This document shows, piece after piece, positions 10,401-18,456 of a stretch of 64,000 nt of DNA. The stretch's first letter is position 1; every line of letters starts with the position of its first letter. Made by a program: the position numbers and the translations under genes. The notes beneath the pieces were generated by a model. The model saw nothing but the letters and a program-made list of their open reading frames with translations, did no database searches and was not told the DNA's origin. Source of the stretch: Lacticaseibacillus mingshuiensis (GTDB taxonomy: Bacteria > Bacillota > Bacilli > Lactobacillales > Lactobacillaceae). The stretch is from assembly GCF_016861785.1 (NCBI RefSeq), contig NZ_BOLS01000007.1:62001-126000 (forward strand). Reading direction: 5' to 3'.

Positions 10401-11326
10401 AGCCAAGCATTTTGCCGTGATCGACCTCGGCAGTAATTCCGCGCGCCTGACCGTGTGGGCGATCGACGCGGCCAATCAGCCTCGCGAGATCGTGCGCCTC
10501 AAGGAAATGGTGCGCCCTGTCGGAAGGCATGGGCGAGGAAAAAGTGTTACAGCCGGCCGCCATGGCGCGCACTATTGCGGCCTTGGCTGGCTTCCAGCAA
10601 CAACTTGCCACCTTGCCCAATGTCACCTTGCGCGCCGTGGCCACAGCGGCGGTCCGCCAAGCGGTGAACCAGAAGGAGTTTCTTCGCCAGGTCAAAAAGA
10701 CGACCGGAATCACCATCACCGTCATCACCGGCGACGAGGAGGCCACGCTGGATTACACCGGCGTGATCAACACGATGCCGATTCAAAACGCCCTGATCAT
10801 GGATACCGGCGGCGCGTCCACCGAATTGATCCTCGTGCAGGAGCGAAAACTTCGCCAAGTCATTTCCCTGCCATTTGGCTCGGTCAATCTCTCGGAGCGT
10901 TTCTTGTCCTCCGACGTGGTCTCGGCCGCCGAGCTGTTTGACCTCGTCACCTTTGTGGAAAACACGCTGAATGGCGTCTGGTGGTTGCGCAAGGCCCAGA
11001 ATTTGCCGATCGTCGCGCTGGGCGGCTCAAACCGGACCCTGGCGAAAATTCAACGGCGACGCGAGGCCTTTTCGAACTTTGAAGACATCCACGGCTTCCG
11101 CATGTCAACGACCGCGGTGAATGCGATCTTCCGCGACGTTTTGACGAAAAACCTGACCGAGCGCCAGGCGATTCCGGGCCTCGCCCGCGAACGCGCCGAC
11201 ATCATCATCGCCGGCCTGATTCCCGTCGTCACCATGATCCGCTACCTGGACTGCGACCGCCTGACCTTCTCCCAATACGGCCTGCGCGCAGGCACACTTT
11301 ACAATTATCTCAATACCCCAGCATAA
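10393..11326 (+). pseudogene. ppx2: exopolyphosphatase Ppx/GppA family, frameshifted
   Basis: Second Ppx/GppA-type exopolyphosphatase, broken by one extra base. The first 43 codons encode VIDLGSNSARLTVW and continue to LKEMVR; the rest, with MDTGGASTELILV and the remainder of the family, lies in the next frame. Joining the frames by dropping one C from the CCC at 10515-10517 restores ...LKEMVRLSEGMGEEKVLQ... and a protein of about 310 residues of normal family length. Outside that point no other lesion is seen, so this may be a recent mutation or a base-call error in a short homopolymer. The start overlaps ppk. Confidence 0.88.
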
Positions 11327-11343
11327 GAAGCAGTTAAGAATAC

Positions 11344-11376
11344 GCCGGCCCCTAGGGAAAAGGGACCGGCTTTGTT
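11344..11376 (+). terminator. terminator after ppx2
   Basis: GCCGG.CCCT pairs with AGGG.CCGGC (11344-11370) and is followed by TTTGTT. It closes the polyphosphate operon. Confidence 0.75.
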
Positions 11377-11384
11377 ATAACTAG

Positions 11385-11492
11385 GGTGCGGAGGCCCGCG
11401 GGATGGTGGGGCAGTTAGTTCGGCCTGGGTGTTTGATGGCGCACTTTGCCATCAGGCGACCGGGACGACTAAATGACCCCACCATGCGCACC
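11385..11492. repeat. long imperfect hairpin element, copy 1
   Basis: Nested inverted repeat. GGTGCG pairs with CGCACC at the outside, ATGGTGGGG (11403-11411) with CCCCACCAT (11477-11485), TTAGT with ACTAA, and TGATGGC with GCCATCA at the tip. Part of a 397-base gene-free stretch between ppx2 and the DUF1002 gene. Confidence 0.65.
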
Positions 11493-11510
11493 GGAGCCCA
11501 ACTGGAAAAG

Positions 11511-11646
11511 GGTGCGGAGCGCGGCGTTCAGGTCTGAGCAGCTAGTGCGGCCTGGGCGCGAATGGCGCACTTGGCCATGCGGGCCGAAGCCCAACTGGAA
11601 ATCGCAGTCCCGCGCAAGGCCCAACTCAGAGGCCAACACCTCCGCA
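11511..11646. repeat. related hairpin element, copy 2
   Basis: A degenerate tandem relative of the preceding element. It shares GCGGCCTGGG, ATGGCGCACTT and AAGCCCAACTGG-like segments, and its ends pair as TGCGGAG with CTCCGCA. No open frame here looks like protein. Confidence 0.5.
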
Positions 11647-11723
11647 ATAACCCCCCAAAACCCCAATCGACAAATCCCGCTCTCTCTATTTTCCCCAATA
11701 ACGTACACGAATGGAGTCAAACA

Positions 11724-12710
11724 ATGAAAAAACTATTCTGCTTCGCCGGTGCCTTGGCACTTGCAGTTGGCGTTTTCGCCGGCCGCACCGCAACGGTAAA
11801 AGCTGCTGATACGACTTGGCAGCCGGTCGCCACGCTTGGGGTCTCGTTGACGGACGCCCAGCGCAGCGGCACGCTGTCCACGCTGGAAAAGGCGGCCGGC
11901 CTCTCATCGCCGACCACGCTCACGGTCAACGGGAGCACGCTGGTCAAATACCTCAATCCCTCCGGCAGCACCTTCACCGCCAATTCCGGTGTGTGGTCCA
12001 GCGCGCTGGTCCAGAAGACGTCCACCGGCGGCATCAACGTGACCATCGTGCCGTATGATGGCAAGAACAACATCACCACGATCACCGAGGACCAGTACCG
12101 CAACGCCGCAGTGACGGCCGGCGTGACGAACGCCAATCTGTTCATCACGAGCGCCACCCCGATCGACGGCTCAGGTGCGCTGGCGGGCGTGTATGCTGCC
12201 TTCGCGGAAAATGGGGAGACGCTGGATGCCAGCCAGATCAACGCCGCCCAGGATGAGGTCGATACCTTGTCCAAGATCACCGACGCCAACAAGGATAAGG
12301 ACGGCTATTCGGACAAACTCCTCAACAACGCCGTCGCCGGCATGAAATCCGATATGGCCAGCCAATCCAACAGCGGCAGTCAGACCTTGTCGCAAAATCA
12401 GATCGGCAACATCGTCGATTCCCAGCTTGAGAAAAATAATCTCGGGACGATCATCAACAACAATCAGCGCACCCAGATCATCAATTTACTGGTGACGATT
12501 CAAAAGTCCGGCGCGCTTCAAAGCAGCGGCTTCAAGCAGCAGGCGGAAAAACTTGCCGACAGCATTCAAGACAGTGCCAAGAGCTTGTTCTCAGATCTCA
12601 AGACCAAACTCAACTCCGAGGACACACGCAATTTCTTGCAAAAAATTTGGGATGCGATCGTCGATTTCTTCACCAGTCTGTGGAATTGGGTCGTGGCACA
12701 GTTTAACTAA
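11724..12710 (+). CDS. secreted DUF1002 protein
   Basis: Exported protein of 328 residues with a clear signal peptide (MKKLFCFAGALALAVGVFAG, cleavage near VKA-AD at about residue 28). The body matches DUF1002 proteins of lactobacilli and other Firmicutes: an N-terminal domain with YDGKNNITTITEDQYRNAAV and a helical second half ending in an amphipathic, Trp-rich segment. Function is unknown. ATG 11724 is preceded by GGAG at 11713-11716; an in-frame upstream extension would run through the hairpin repeat and is rejected. Monocistronic, closed by a strong terminator. Confidence 0.88.
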   Translation: MKKLFCFAGALALAVGVFAGRTATVKAADTTWQPVATLGVSLTDAQRSGTLSTLEKAAGLSSPTTLTVNGSTLVKYLNPSGSTFTANSGVWSSALVQKTSTGGINVTIVPYDGKNNITTITEDQYRNAAVTAGVTNANLFITSATPIDGSGALAGVYAAFAENGETLDASQINAAQDEVDTLSKITDANKDKDGYSDKLLNNAVAGMKSDMASQSNSGSQTLSQNQIGNIVDSQLEKNNLGTIINNNQRTQIINLLVTIQKSGALQSSGFKQQAEKLADSIQDSAKSLFSDLKTKLNSEDTRNFLQKIWDAIVDFFTSLWNWVVAQFN

Positions 12711-12743
12711 AGCAAATCAAAAAAGATGTTGCTTTATCATGGC

Positions 12744-12782
12744 GGGACAACGTTTGCGCAATGCAAATATTGTCCCTTTTTG
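12744..12782 (+). terminator. terminator after DUF1002 gene
   Basis: GGGACAA (12744-12750) pairs with TTGTCCC (12770-12776), with an inner TTTGC/GCAAA stem, then TTTTT. Confidence 0.85.
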
Positions 12783-13190
12783 GATTGAGAACTCTATGTG
12801 TGTGGGTGGACCCAACGACAAACCGCAAAGGTCAGAGGTGTTCAAGACAGTAGGCGGCTTGGAAGAGGATTATCACATGAGCTATTTCGGCTATCATACG
12901 TCAACTTTTGAGATTATAATTTTTAATAATTGGGTAGTGTATAACGTTCTGATAAAAACGTCATCTAGGGTGCAGATTGTAGACTAATATTATAGAAATA
13001 AAAATAGGAGAATTTGTGGACCGAATATTGATTGACCGAGGCCATGATAACGGTTACAATATGCTTAACTATATGTGATGTAGCCATACTGAATACGGGC
13101 ATTCAGTAAAGGGGGGAATGCTGGCGAAAGATGGGTGGTCATGTCCTTGCACATGTCTTTTTGTCTCGAGTAAGAAAGGGAGAAGTAAGT
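12783..13190 (+). other. gene-free leader region of the DUF2712-like cluster
   Basis: About 400 AT-richer bases without a convincing gene. It contains the promoter described separately. In the expected 5' leader there is a perfect hairpin, TACTGAAT (13087-13094) with ATTCAGTA (13101-13108), and a second weaker one, CATGT/ACATG, at about 13140-13155 followed by CTTTTTG. The second could act as an attenuator. Confidence 0.5.
13032..13060 (+). promoter_or_regulatory. promoter of the DUF2712-like/ABC cluster
   Basis: TTGACC and TACAAT separated by exactly 17 bases. The predicted leader is roughly 125 bases long and carries two hairpins. Confidence 0.65.
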
Positions 13191-13640
13191 ATGTAGAAAA
13201 GTTTGCTAATGATCTTTGGTGCGCTCTTTGCTGGCGCTATTGCGATCCAAGAAGTGGCAACGCCTGTGTCTGCCTTCACTGATTATACGATTGGCGTTCC
13301 AGCAACGACCAAGACTGCAAAACCGAATAGTAAAGATTTAAATAATCCGGAGATGGTTTCTAACCCTGCGAGATCTTTCGCTGTATGCGTACTTATGACC
13401 ACTGAAGGTAGTGGCAAAGGCACTATCACAACCCTTTGGATGGAGTATCAAAATGCGACGATCAACACATCCTATGGCGCAAACGACAAACAGTCGAACG
13501 AAATAGAATATCAGTTGCGCGCGCACAAAAACCAGGGTTTGATTAAGGGGACCTGGCATAATGTAACTGCAGAAAACAATAATTATAGCGCAAAGGCATT
13601 TGTTGCAAAAGGCTGGTGGAGTGCGGATAACTCAAAATAA
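13191..13640 (+). CDS. small secreted DUF2712-like protein, TAG at codon 2
   Basis: Predicted secreted protein of about 148 residues. The C-terminal half (TTEGSGKGTITTLWME ... VTAENNNYSAKAFVAKGWWS) resembles my recollection of DUF2712-type secreted proteins; that assignment is tentative. The best ribosome site (GGGAG 13178-13182) is eight bases before ATG 13191, but the next codon is TAG. The frame then reads KSLLMIFGALFAG..., a natural signal peptide, so the ancestral start was very likely M-K/Q-KSLLMIF. Expression would now depend on TTG 13203 or ATG 13209, both badly spaced, or on readthrough. Its neighbours are three membrane proteins and an ABC ATPase, suggesting an exported peptide and its transporter or immunity system. 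Confidence 0.68.
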
Positions 13641-13783
13641 GGGGATATTTTGAGTATACTGGTTCATGGTCTTGGGAATTGAGCTAACTGGACTGGTATC
13701 TTTGCAGTCAAAATTTTGTCGTGGAGGTGCTTGGCACGGTAAAGCTCTGTGCTGAGTGCCTTCTTTATGTTGGAGGGGATCAA

Positions 13784-14569
13784 ATGCTTCGCAGCTTGGG
13801 TTATCGTTTTTTTTATAGCTACCGAGTGTACATATTTCTATTGCTCGTGCTTGTTCTAGTGTCATATGACGTTGTGCTTAACATTGGCAACTTTAGAGGA
13901 GCCCCTTTGCTTGAGCAGCGAATGTTACTGTCTTCCACGTCTCAGGGACATATTGTTGTCATCGCCTTGTTCTGGGTCTATCCGCTCTATGTCCTGTTGG
14001 TGTCAGGTGAACGGGTCTTATTGGAACAGCACCAAGGCATTGACCTGATTGAGAAGACGCGCTTACGTGATCGCAAAACAATCGATCTAAGCGGCCTTGT
14101 TGAAAGCAGCTGGACTGCGCTGATCGTCTGCCTTGGACTTCTAGTTAATAGTGCGCTGGTCCATCTTCTTATCCATGACGTCGCAGGGCCAAGTAAGGTC
14201 GACAAGCAATTTATGGACATGATCGAGCTCTTTAAAAGCTGGCATTGGATGGGCCACTGGGTGTTTACCCATCCTGCATCCGCTTATCTCGTCTATGTCT
14301 TGCTTCTATTCTTTATCTTGACCGCGATTGGCTTTTTTACATTAAGCCTGATTCGGTGTTTTCCAGATCGCAAAATCGCGTACCCAATCACCTTCATTTA
14401 CTGGTTAGCTTGGTGGTTCACGCCGCTTGACTTATCGATGGCGATGCAACCCTTCACGGAATATGGCTTGAGCTACGCGGTGACCACGACTGGGCTTTTC
14501 TGTGGATTGACATTATTACTGGCCTTCGGGGTCCTTTTCGTTCGGAGGTGGCATAATGATCAGATATGA
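13784..14569 (+). CDS. hypothetical six-helix membrane protein (ABC-associated)
   Basis: Integral membrane protein of 261 residues with about six helices (the first YRVYIFLLLVLVLVSYDVVL, the last near GLFCGLTLLLAFGVLFV). No family recognised with confidence; size and context fit the membrane part of an ABC-2-type transporter. The start is ATG 13784 because GGAGG at 13772-13776 is seven bases upstream; a GTG at 13721 lacks a ribosome site. It ends inside the next gene (14-base overlap). Base composition is AT-richer than the surrounding backbone. Confidence 0.75.
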   Translation: MLRSLGYRFFYSYRVYIFLLLVLVLVSYDVVLNIGNFRGAPLLEQRMLLSSTSQGHIVVIALFWVYPLYVLLVSGERVLLEQHQGIDLIEKTRLRDRKTIDLSGLVESSWTALIVCLGLLVNSALVHLLIHDVAGPSKVDKQFMDMIELFKSWHWMGHWVFTHPASAYLVYVLLLFFILTAIGFFTLSLIRCFPDRKIAYPITFIYWLAWWFTPLDLSMAMQPFTEYGLSYAVTTTGLFCGLTLLLAFGVLFVRRWHNDQI

Positions 14570-15359
14570 TCGACGAAAATTTGGTATCGCCGGTATCCTG
14601 CTCATGTTGATCTTCATTGTGATGGCGTATAACGGCTACCAAGGTTTTGGCACATTTTGGCCCGCAGTCTTGAAAGCAAAAATAGAAACGGATAAAGTCG
14701 CTTGGATGCAGTCGCTTAGTTTGGGGTTTGTTTGGGTGTCGGCACTCGACTCGCGGGTCCATGGCATCTTTCTTGCTTTGATCTTTGCGCTCTCCATTGA
14801 TGTCGTTGGTGTCGAGACAACAGATATTTGGATCGCGAGGCTGAGCCGGCGGGCACTGCTCACGCGTGATACGAAGCGCGCCATGCTGCTTGTGCTACTT
14901 AATTCTGTGATGATGATGGTCCTGCTTGTTGTTGAGACCGCACTCTGGTATCCCATTGCTTTCGACAACCTTGGGAATTTTCTTATCAACTTGGTAATTG
15001 TTGGTGCCGGGTTTACAGTCTTTTATCTTTTCGTTGCGATTCTGGCCCAGACTTGTCGCTATCTCTTTATGTCAAGAGGGCTCGGATTCGTCGCGTGTGC
15101 TTTTTTCTTAGTAGGAGACTTTTACCTGCCGACAGTTTTTCATATTAACGAGATGTGGTCTGCTACCAACATTTTGGACACTTTATATCTCTACACTTTG
15201 AATCTACGCCCACAGAATGGTTTCGTCCCATCGCTATCTCAACTTGCTGATCCGGCCGCAAATGCTGGGTTTTTGTTGATCGTCATCGTTGCGTTAGTCA
15301 TTGCCAGAAGAGAGATCGTTTTGCATCGCGATATGGTCTTCACGGAGGAACGCAAATGA
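14556..15359 (+). CDS. hypothetical membrane protein (ABC-associated)
   Basis: Integral membrane protein of 267 residues, about six hydrophobic segments, not recognised as a named family. The start has GGAGG nine bases upstream (TCGGAGGTGGCATA ATG). It overlaps both neighbours, so translation of the cluster is coupled. Together with the preceding and following proteins it probably makes the membrane channel served by the ATPase at the end of the cluster. Whether it exports the small secreted protein or protects against it cannot be told from sequence. Confidence 0.75.
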   Translation: MIRYDRRKFGIAGILLMLIFIVMAYNGYQGFGTFWPAVLKAKIETDKVAWMQSLSLGFVWVSALDSRVHGIFLALIFALSIDVVGVETTDIWIARLSRRALLTRDTKRAMLLVLLNSVMMMVLLVVETALWYPIAFDNLGNFLINLVIVGAGFTVFYLFVAILAQTCRYLFMSRGLGFVACAFFLVGDFYLPTVFHINEMWSATNILDTLYLYTLNLRPQNGFVPSLSQLADPAANAGFLLIVIVALVIARREIVLHRDMVFTEERK

Positions 15360-15985
15360 AACGCAACTTCTTAATCTGCTGGCTTGTTTTGCTTGGCTAT
15401 CTGGGACTACTTGAAGTAAGCGGCCTTGGTGCGCACACATATGGTGATAAGATCAGCGGTGTTTCGTTCTATGGCAATGCGGGCTACCCGGCCCTGTTGG
15501 CATTTACTTTTCAGGCCATGTTTACGATTCTGATATTCGATCGATCGAGAGAGTTTTTTTATCACCGCAACATTGTTCAACTCGTGAGGTATCGCTCACG
15601 AGTTCAGCTATTCTTGCGTCTGGTGCGCAATAACATTCTCGCAATTGTCTTACTCGATGTGGCACTGGCGGCTTGTAATTGGCTTGTTTATCCCGCAACA
15701 CCAAGCAGGGGAGTGCTTCTTCAACTCCTGATACAGATGAACGGGTTATGCCTCTATGGGCTCGTCCAGACAATTCTTGAACTTAAAGTCTCGTCGACGT
15801 TTGCCTTGATAACAACTATGATCGGTGCGGCGGCTTTTGAACGGCTTAATTGGCTGCCGTCCCAACTCATTCACACAAGCCGGCTCACTGCCAACCCTGG
15901 AACGACATTGATTGGCGCCGCGATAGTGCTGATCTTGCTAGTTGTGCTTGGGGCGTCGCTTATTCGCAAACAGGAGATTGTGTAA
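15356..15985 (+). CDS. hypothetical membrane protein (ABC-associated)
   Basis: 209-residue membrane protein with four to five hydrophobic segments and short basic loops (for example RYRSRVQLFLRLVRNN). It begins with an ATGA overlap with the upstream gene, and its stop overlaps the ATPase start by one base. No named family recognised. It is the third consecutive membrane protein of the cluster. Confidence 0.74.
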   Translation: MKRNFLICWLVLLGYLGLLEVSGLGAHTYGDKISGVSFYGNAGYPALLAFTFQAMFTILIFDRSREFFYHRNIVQLVRYRSRVQLFLRLVRNNILAIVLLDVALAACNWLVYPATPSRGVLLQLLIQMNGLCLYGLVQTILELKVSSTFALITTMIGAAAFERLNWLPSQLIHTSRLTANPGTTLIGAAIVLILLVVLGASLIRKQEIV

Positions 15986-16644
15986 TGAAAATACAAATTG
16001 AGCATTACAACAAAACGATTCGGCGCCACCAGGTTCTCGAAGACGTGTCGGCGACATTTGTCTCTGGCCACGTGTATGGGCTGTACGGTCGCAACGGGAG
16101 CGGGAAAAGTATGCTGCTACGCGCGATCAGTGGGCTGATTCGGCCGACAAGTGGGAAGATCATGATCGATGACAAAACGTTGGGCGTTGATTTTGATTTT
16201 TCAGAGAGCCTCGGTTTGATCATTGAAAGCGTGCGGCTTCAGCCCTCATTTACGGCCCAACAAAATCTCGAGATTCTTCGCGACATTCGCAAGACCGCAA
16301 GCGATGAAGATATTCGATGGGCCTTGGACGCTGTAGGGTTAGCCGATTCGAGTCAAGTCAAGGTACGCGAATTTTCCCTTGGGATGAATCAGAAGCTCGC
16401 GATTGCTCAGGCAATCTTTGAACATCCCGCCATTCTACTGCTAGATGAGCCGACGAATGCACTGGATTTTCAATCTGTCCGAGAATTTCAAGATCTAATC
16501 GCGAAGTTGCGGGATCCAGACCGCATCATCATTGTGGCTTCGCATGCAAAGGAGGATCTATTGACCATTGCGGACCAGTTCCTCGAAATGGATGCGGGGC
16601 ATCTCTCAGTTCGGCAGCGCGATGATCTGGCCATGTTAGCGTAG
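15985..16644 (+). CDS. ABC transporter ATP-binding protein
   Basis: Cytoplasmic ATPase subunit, 219 residues. Walker A is GRNGSGKS (35-42), the signature is a variant SLGMN (131-135), Walker B is LLLDEP (151-156), and the switch histidine is in ASHAKED. The compact domain and SLGMxQ-type signature fit ABC-2-type export or immunity ATPases rather than importers. AGGAG at 15972-15976 precedes the ATG. Last gene of the cluster, followed directly by a terminator. Confidence 0.9.
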   Translation: MKIQIEHYNKTIRRHQVLEDVSATFVSGHVYGLYGRNGSGKSMLLRAISGLIRPTSGKIMIDDKTLGVDFDFSESLGLIIESVRLQPSFTAQQNLEILRDIRKTASDEDIRWALDAVGLADSSQVKVREFSLGMNQKLAIAQAIFEHPAILLLDEPTNALDFQSVREFQDLIAKLRDPDRIIIVASHAKEDLLTIADQFLEMDAGHLSVRQRDDLAMLA

Positions 16645-16679
16645 GAGTCTGATTCATCAAGCTTTCAAGAGAAACAAAA

Positions 16680-16703
16680 AAAGAGGTCACATGGCCTCTT
16701 TTT
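16680..16703. terminator. bidirectional terminator
   Basis: AAAGAGG and CCTCTTT form the stem around TCACATGG, with A and T runs on both sides. It separates the ABC cluster from the convergent DUF975 gene. Confidence 0.8.
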
Positions 16704-16779
16704 GATTCGTACTAGTCTTGAACTGGACGGCATGCGCTCAAACGCGCATAGTGGCGAGGAGGATGCCGTCTATTTTTCC

Positions 16780-17391
16780 TTAATAGGCAGGCTCGTCCGT
16801 CGCTTCCGTGAAGTGCGCGCCGACCAGGTTGCGGTAGTAGACCGCGTTGGTGGTGTGGATGTACGGGGCGAGCCAGAAGAGGCCGATGCCGAGGGTCGGG
16901 ATGCACAGAAGGGCCCAGCCGATGAAGCTCAGCTGCAGGACGAAGTATTCCATCTTGTGGCCGACCATCAGCTCGCGGCTGGCGGTGATGGCATCGGTCG
17001 CGTCGATCTGGCGGCCCGCGGCGATCCAGTCGCGCAGGATGTAGTTGGCCTGCGAATAGCTAAGCCCCTTGATGATCCCCGGCACGAAGAACAACAGGGT
17101 CCACAGGAACGTGAAGACCTGGGTGAGCAGGGTGGTCAGAAAAACGGCCATCGCGTTGCCACTGGTGAAGCCGGAAAACATGCCGTTGATGATGCCATTT
17201 GGGCGGCGCTGATCGACCAGATCCAGGAAGGAAAAGGCGATACCGGCGTCGATCATCAACGCGACGATGCCGATCGTGATGCTGCCGATCAAGCTGGCCA
17301 TGATGCCACCGACGAAGACGATCAGGACCCCCCAGCCCCAATTGCCGCGGAGTGACGCTTTTGCTTGTGCTTTGATTTCTGCGCGTGTCAT
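16780..17391 (-). CDS. DUF975 family membrane protein
   Basis: Membrane protein of 203 residues with about five helices. The N-terminus MTRAEIKAQAKASLRGNWGWG and the segment YSQANYILRD...DAITASRELMVGHKMEYFVLQLSFIGW are typical of the DUF975 family of Firmicutes, whose function is unknown. ATG 17391 has GGAGG eight bases upstream on the minus strand; a TTG five codons earlier sits inside that ribosome site and is unlikely. Confidence 0.9.
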   Translation of the reverse strand: MTRAEIKAQAKASLRGNWGWGVLIVFVGGIMASLIGSITIGIVALMIDAGIAFSFLDLVDQRRPNGIINGMFSGFTSGNAMAVFLTTLLTQVFTFLWTLLFFVPGIIKGLSYSQANYILRDWIAAGRQIDATDAITASRELMVGHKMEYFVLQLSFIGWALLCIPTLGIGLFWLAPYIHTTNAVYYRNLVGAHFTEATDEPAY

Positions 17392-17481
17392 ATGAAGATC
17401 CTCCAAGTATTGAATTTAGGGCGATAATACCATAATTTAGGTTCGAATAACAGAAAAACGTTGTGCGAAAGGGTTAACGAC

Positions 17482-17937
17482 ATGAAGATGAGACCAGTGA
17501 GGCCGGGCGATGCGGCCATTCTAACAGAATTGAGAGAAAAAACGTTGGCCGCGTTGACCTTAGCGCCAGAAGTCCAGGCTTTTATCGCCCACACTGAACC
17601 GGTTGACGAGCGGGTGCTGGCCCGTGATCTGGTCGGGCGGGTGCTGATGGTGGCGAAACGCCCGGTCGCTTTTTACCGGGTGACGGCGCAGGACAGCGCG
17701 ACCGCGGTGTTAGACGAGCTGTTTGTGGACCCCGCCTTTCAGAACCAAGGCATCGGCCAACTGCTGTTTACGGATGCGGTGCGCCAGGCGCGGTTGGCCG
17801 GAAAAACAGAATTGAGCCTGCTGGCACTGCCGACCGCTGAAGGTTTTTACCGCAAGATGGGGATGTTCCCGGACCGCGGTTTTTCGCCGATGGCTCAGCC
17901 GGAGTTGCAGCTGCTGGTTTATGCCATGCGGTTGTAG
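17482..17937 (+). CDS. GNAT family N-acetyltransferase
   Basis: Acetyl-CoA-dependent acetyltransferase of 151 residues. Motif A is ELFVDPAFQNQGIGQLLF, and the C-terminal segment AEGFYRKMGMFPDRG has the usual GNAT tyrosine region. The acceptor is unknown. ATG 17482 is preceded by GAAAGGG with an eight-base spacer; ATG 17488 is a weaker choice. It stands alone, divergent from the DUF975 gene and convergent with a small membrane-protein gene. Confidence 0.88.
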   Translation: MKMRPVRPGDAAILTELREKTLAALTLAPEVQAFIAHTEPVDERVLARDLVGRVLMVAKRPVAFYRVTAQDSATAVLDELFVDPAFQNQGIGQLLFTDAVRQARLAGKTELSLLALPTAEGFYRKMGMFPDRGFSPMAQPELQLLVYAMRL

Positions 17938-17959
17938 GCGGGGACTGGGCGACGCCGCA

Positions 17960-18274
17960 TTAGTGGCCGCGGGCATCCGACGCCCATTTGTGCGGATGGG
18001 GATGGCGCGCACGATACCGTTCTTCCAGTTTGTCCTCGATCAGGATGACAACCAGCAGGGGCGGCCCAAACAGCATGAACGCCTGCAGGATACTCGTGGT
18101 GAAAAACATGCCCAGCGTCAGACACGGAATGATGACGATTGCGACCAGGCGGACAAGCAAGTCGATCTTGCGTTTGCGAAGCCAGCGTTTGTCGGCAGCT
18201 GTGGCTTCAACCGATTGTTTGGCGCGAATCTGTTCAGTGGCTTCTTCGATGGTGCGACGTTTGGTCATTGTCAC
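17960..18274 (-). CDS. small two-helix membrane protein, hypothetical
   Basis: About 104 residues: a charged N-terminal part (TKRRTIEEATEQIRAKQ), a basic stretch, then two adjacent hydrophobic segments (LLVRLVAIVIIPCLTLGMFF and AFMLFGPPLLVVILI) and a His-rich tail. No family recognised. The GTG start at 18274 is favoured by AAGGAAGGG seven bases upstream; ATG 18268 is possible. Confidence 0.62.
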   Translation of the reverse strand: MTMTKRRTIEEATEQIRAKQSVEATAADKRWLRKRKIDLLVRLVAIVIIPCLTLGMFFTTSILQAFMLFGPPLLVVILIEDKLEERYRARHPHPHKWASDARGH

Positions 18275-18308
18275 GGGGCATCCCTTCCTTTGAATTAGAT
18301 GATAGCGC

Positions 18309-18386
18309 ATTTGGGGTCGTGACACCGTCATTTTTTTCGGATGTGGCCCTCATTATTTTCGGAAGAGACACGGTGATTATTTTCGC
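18309..18386. repeat. degenerate short repeats related to the TGTGA palindrome units
   Basis: Three imperfect units of about 22-26 bases ending in CATTATTTTC-like tails (CCGTCATTTTTTTCGG, CCCTCATTATTTTCGG, CGGTGATTATTTTCGC). The same tail follows palindromes at 53475 and 55204. Probably a decayed remnant. Confidence 0.4.
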
Positions 18387-18412
18387 CCCCGGTCCACGGT
18401 TTTCAGCCCACG

Positions 18413-18444
18413 CAAAAGGCGGCCATTTTGTCGGCCGCCTTTTG
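18413..18444. terminator. terminator of DHFR-like gene
   Basis: CAAAAGGCGGCC (18413-18424) pairs with GGCCGCCTTTTG (18433-18444). On the minus strand it follows the reductase gene directly. Confidence 0.85.
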
Positions 18445-18456
18445 TGTGGAAATGAG

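Noticed and set aside
7947-10475. Long minus-strand frames opposite ppx1 and ppk
   Set aside because: Shadow frames of clearly identified genes; no start signals.
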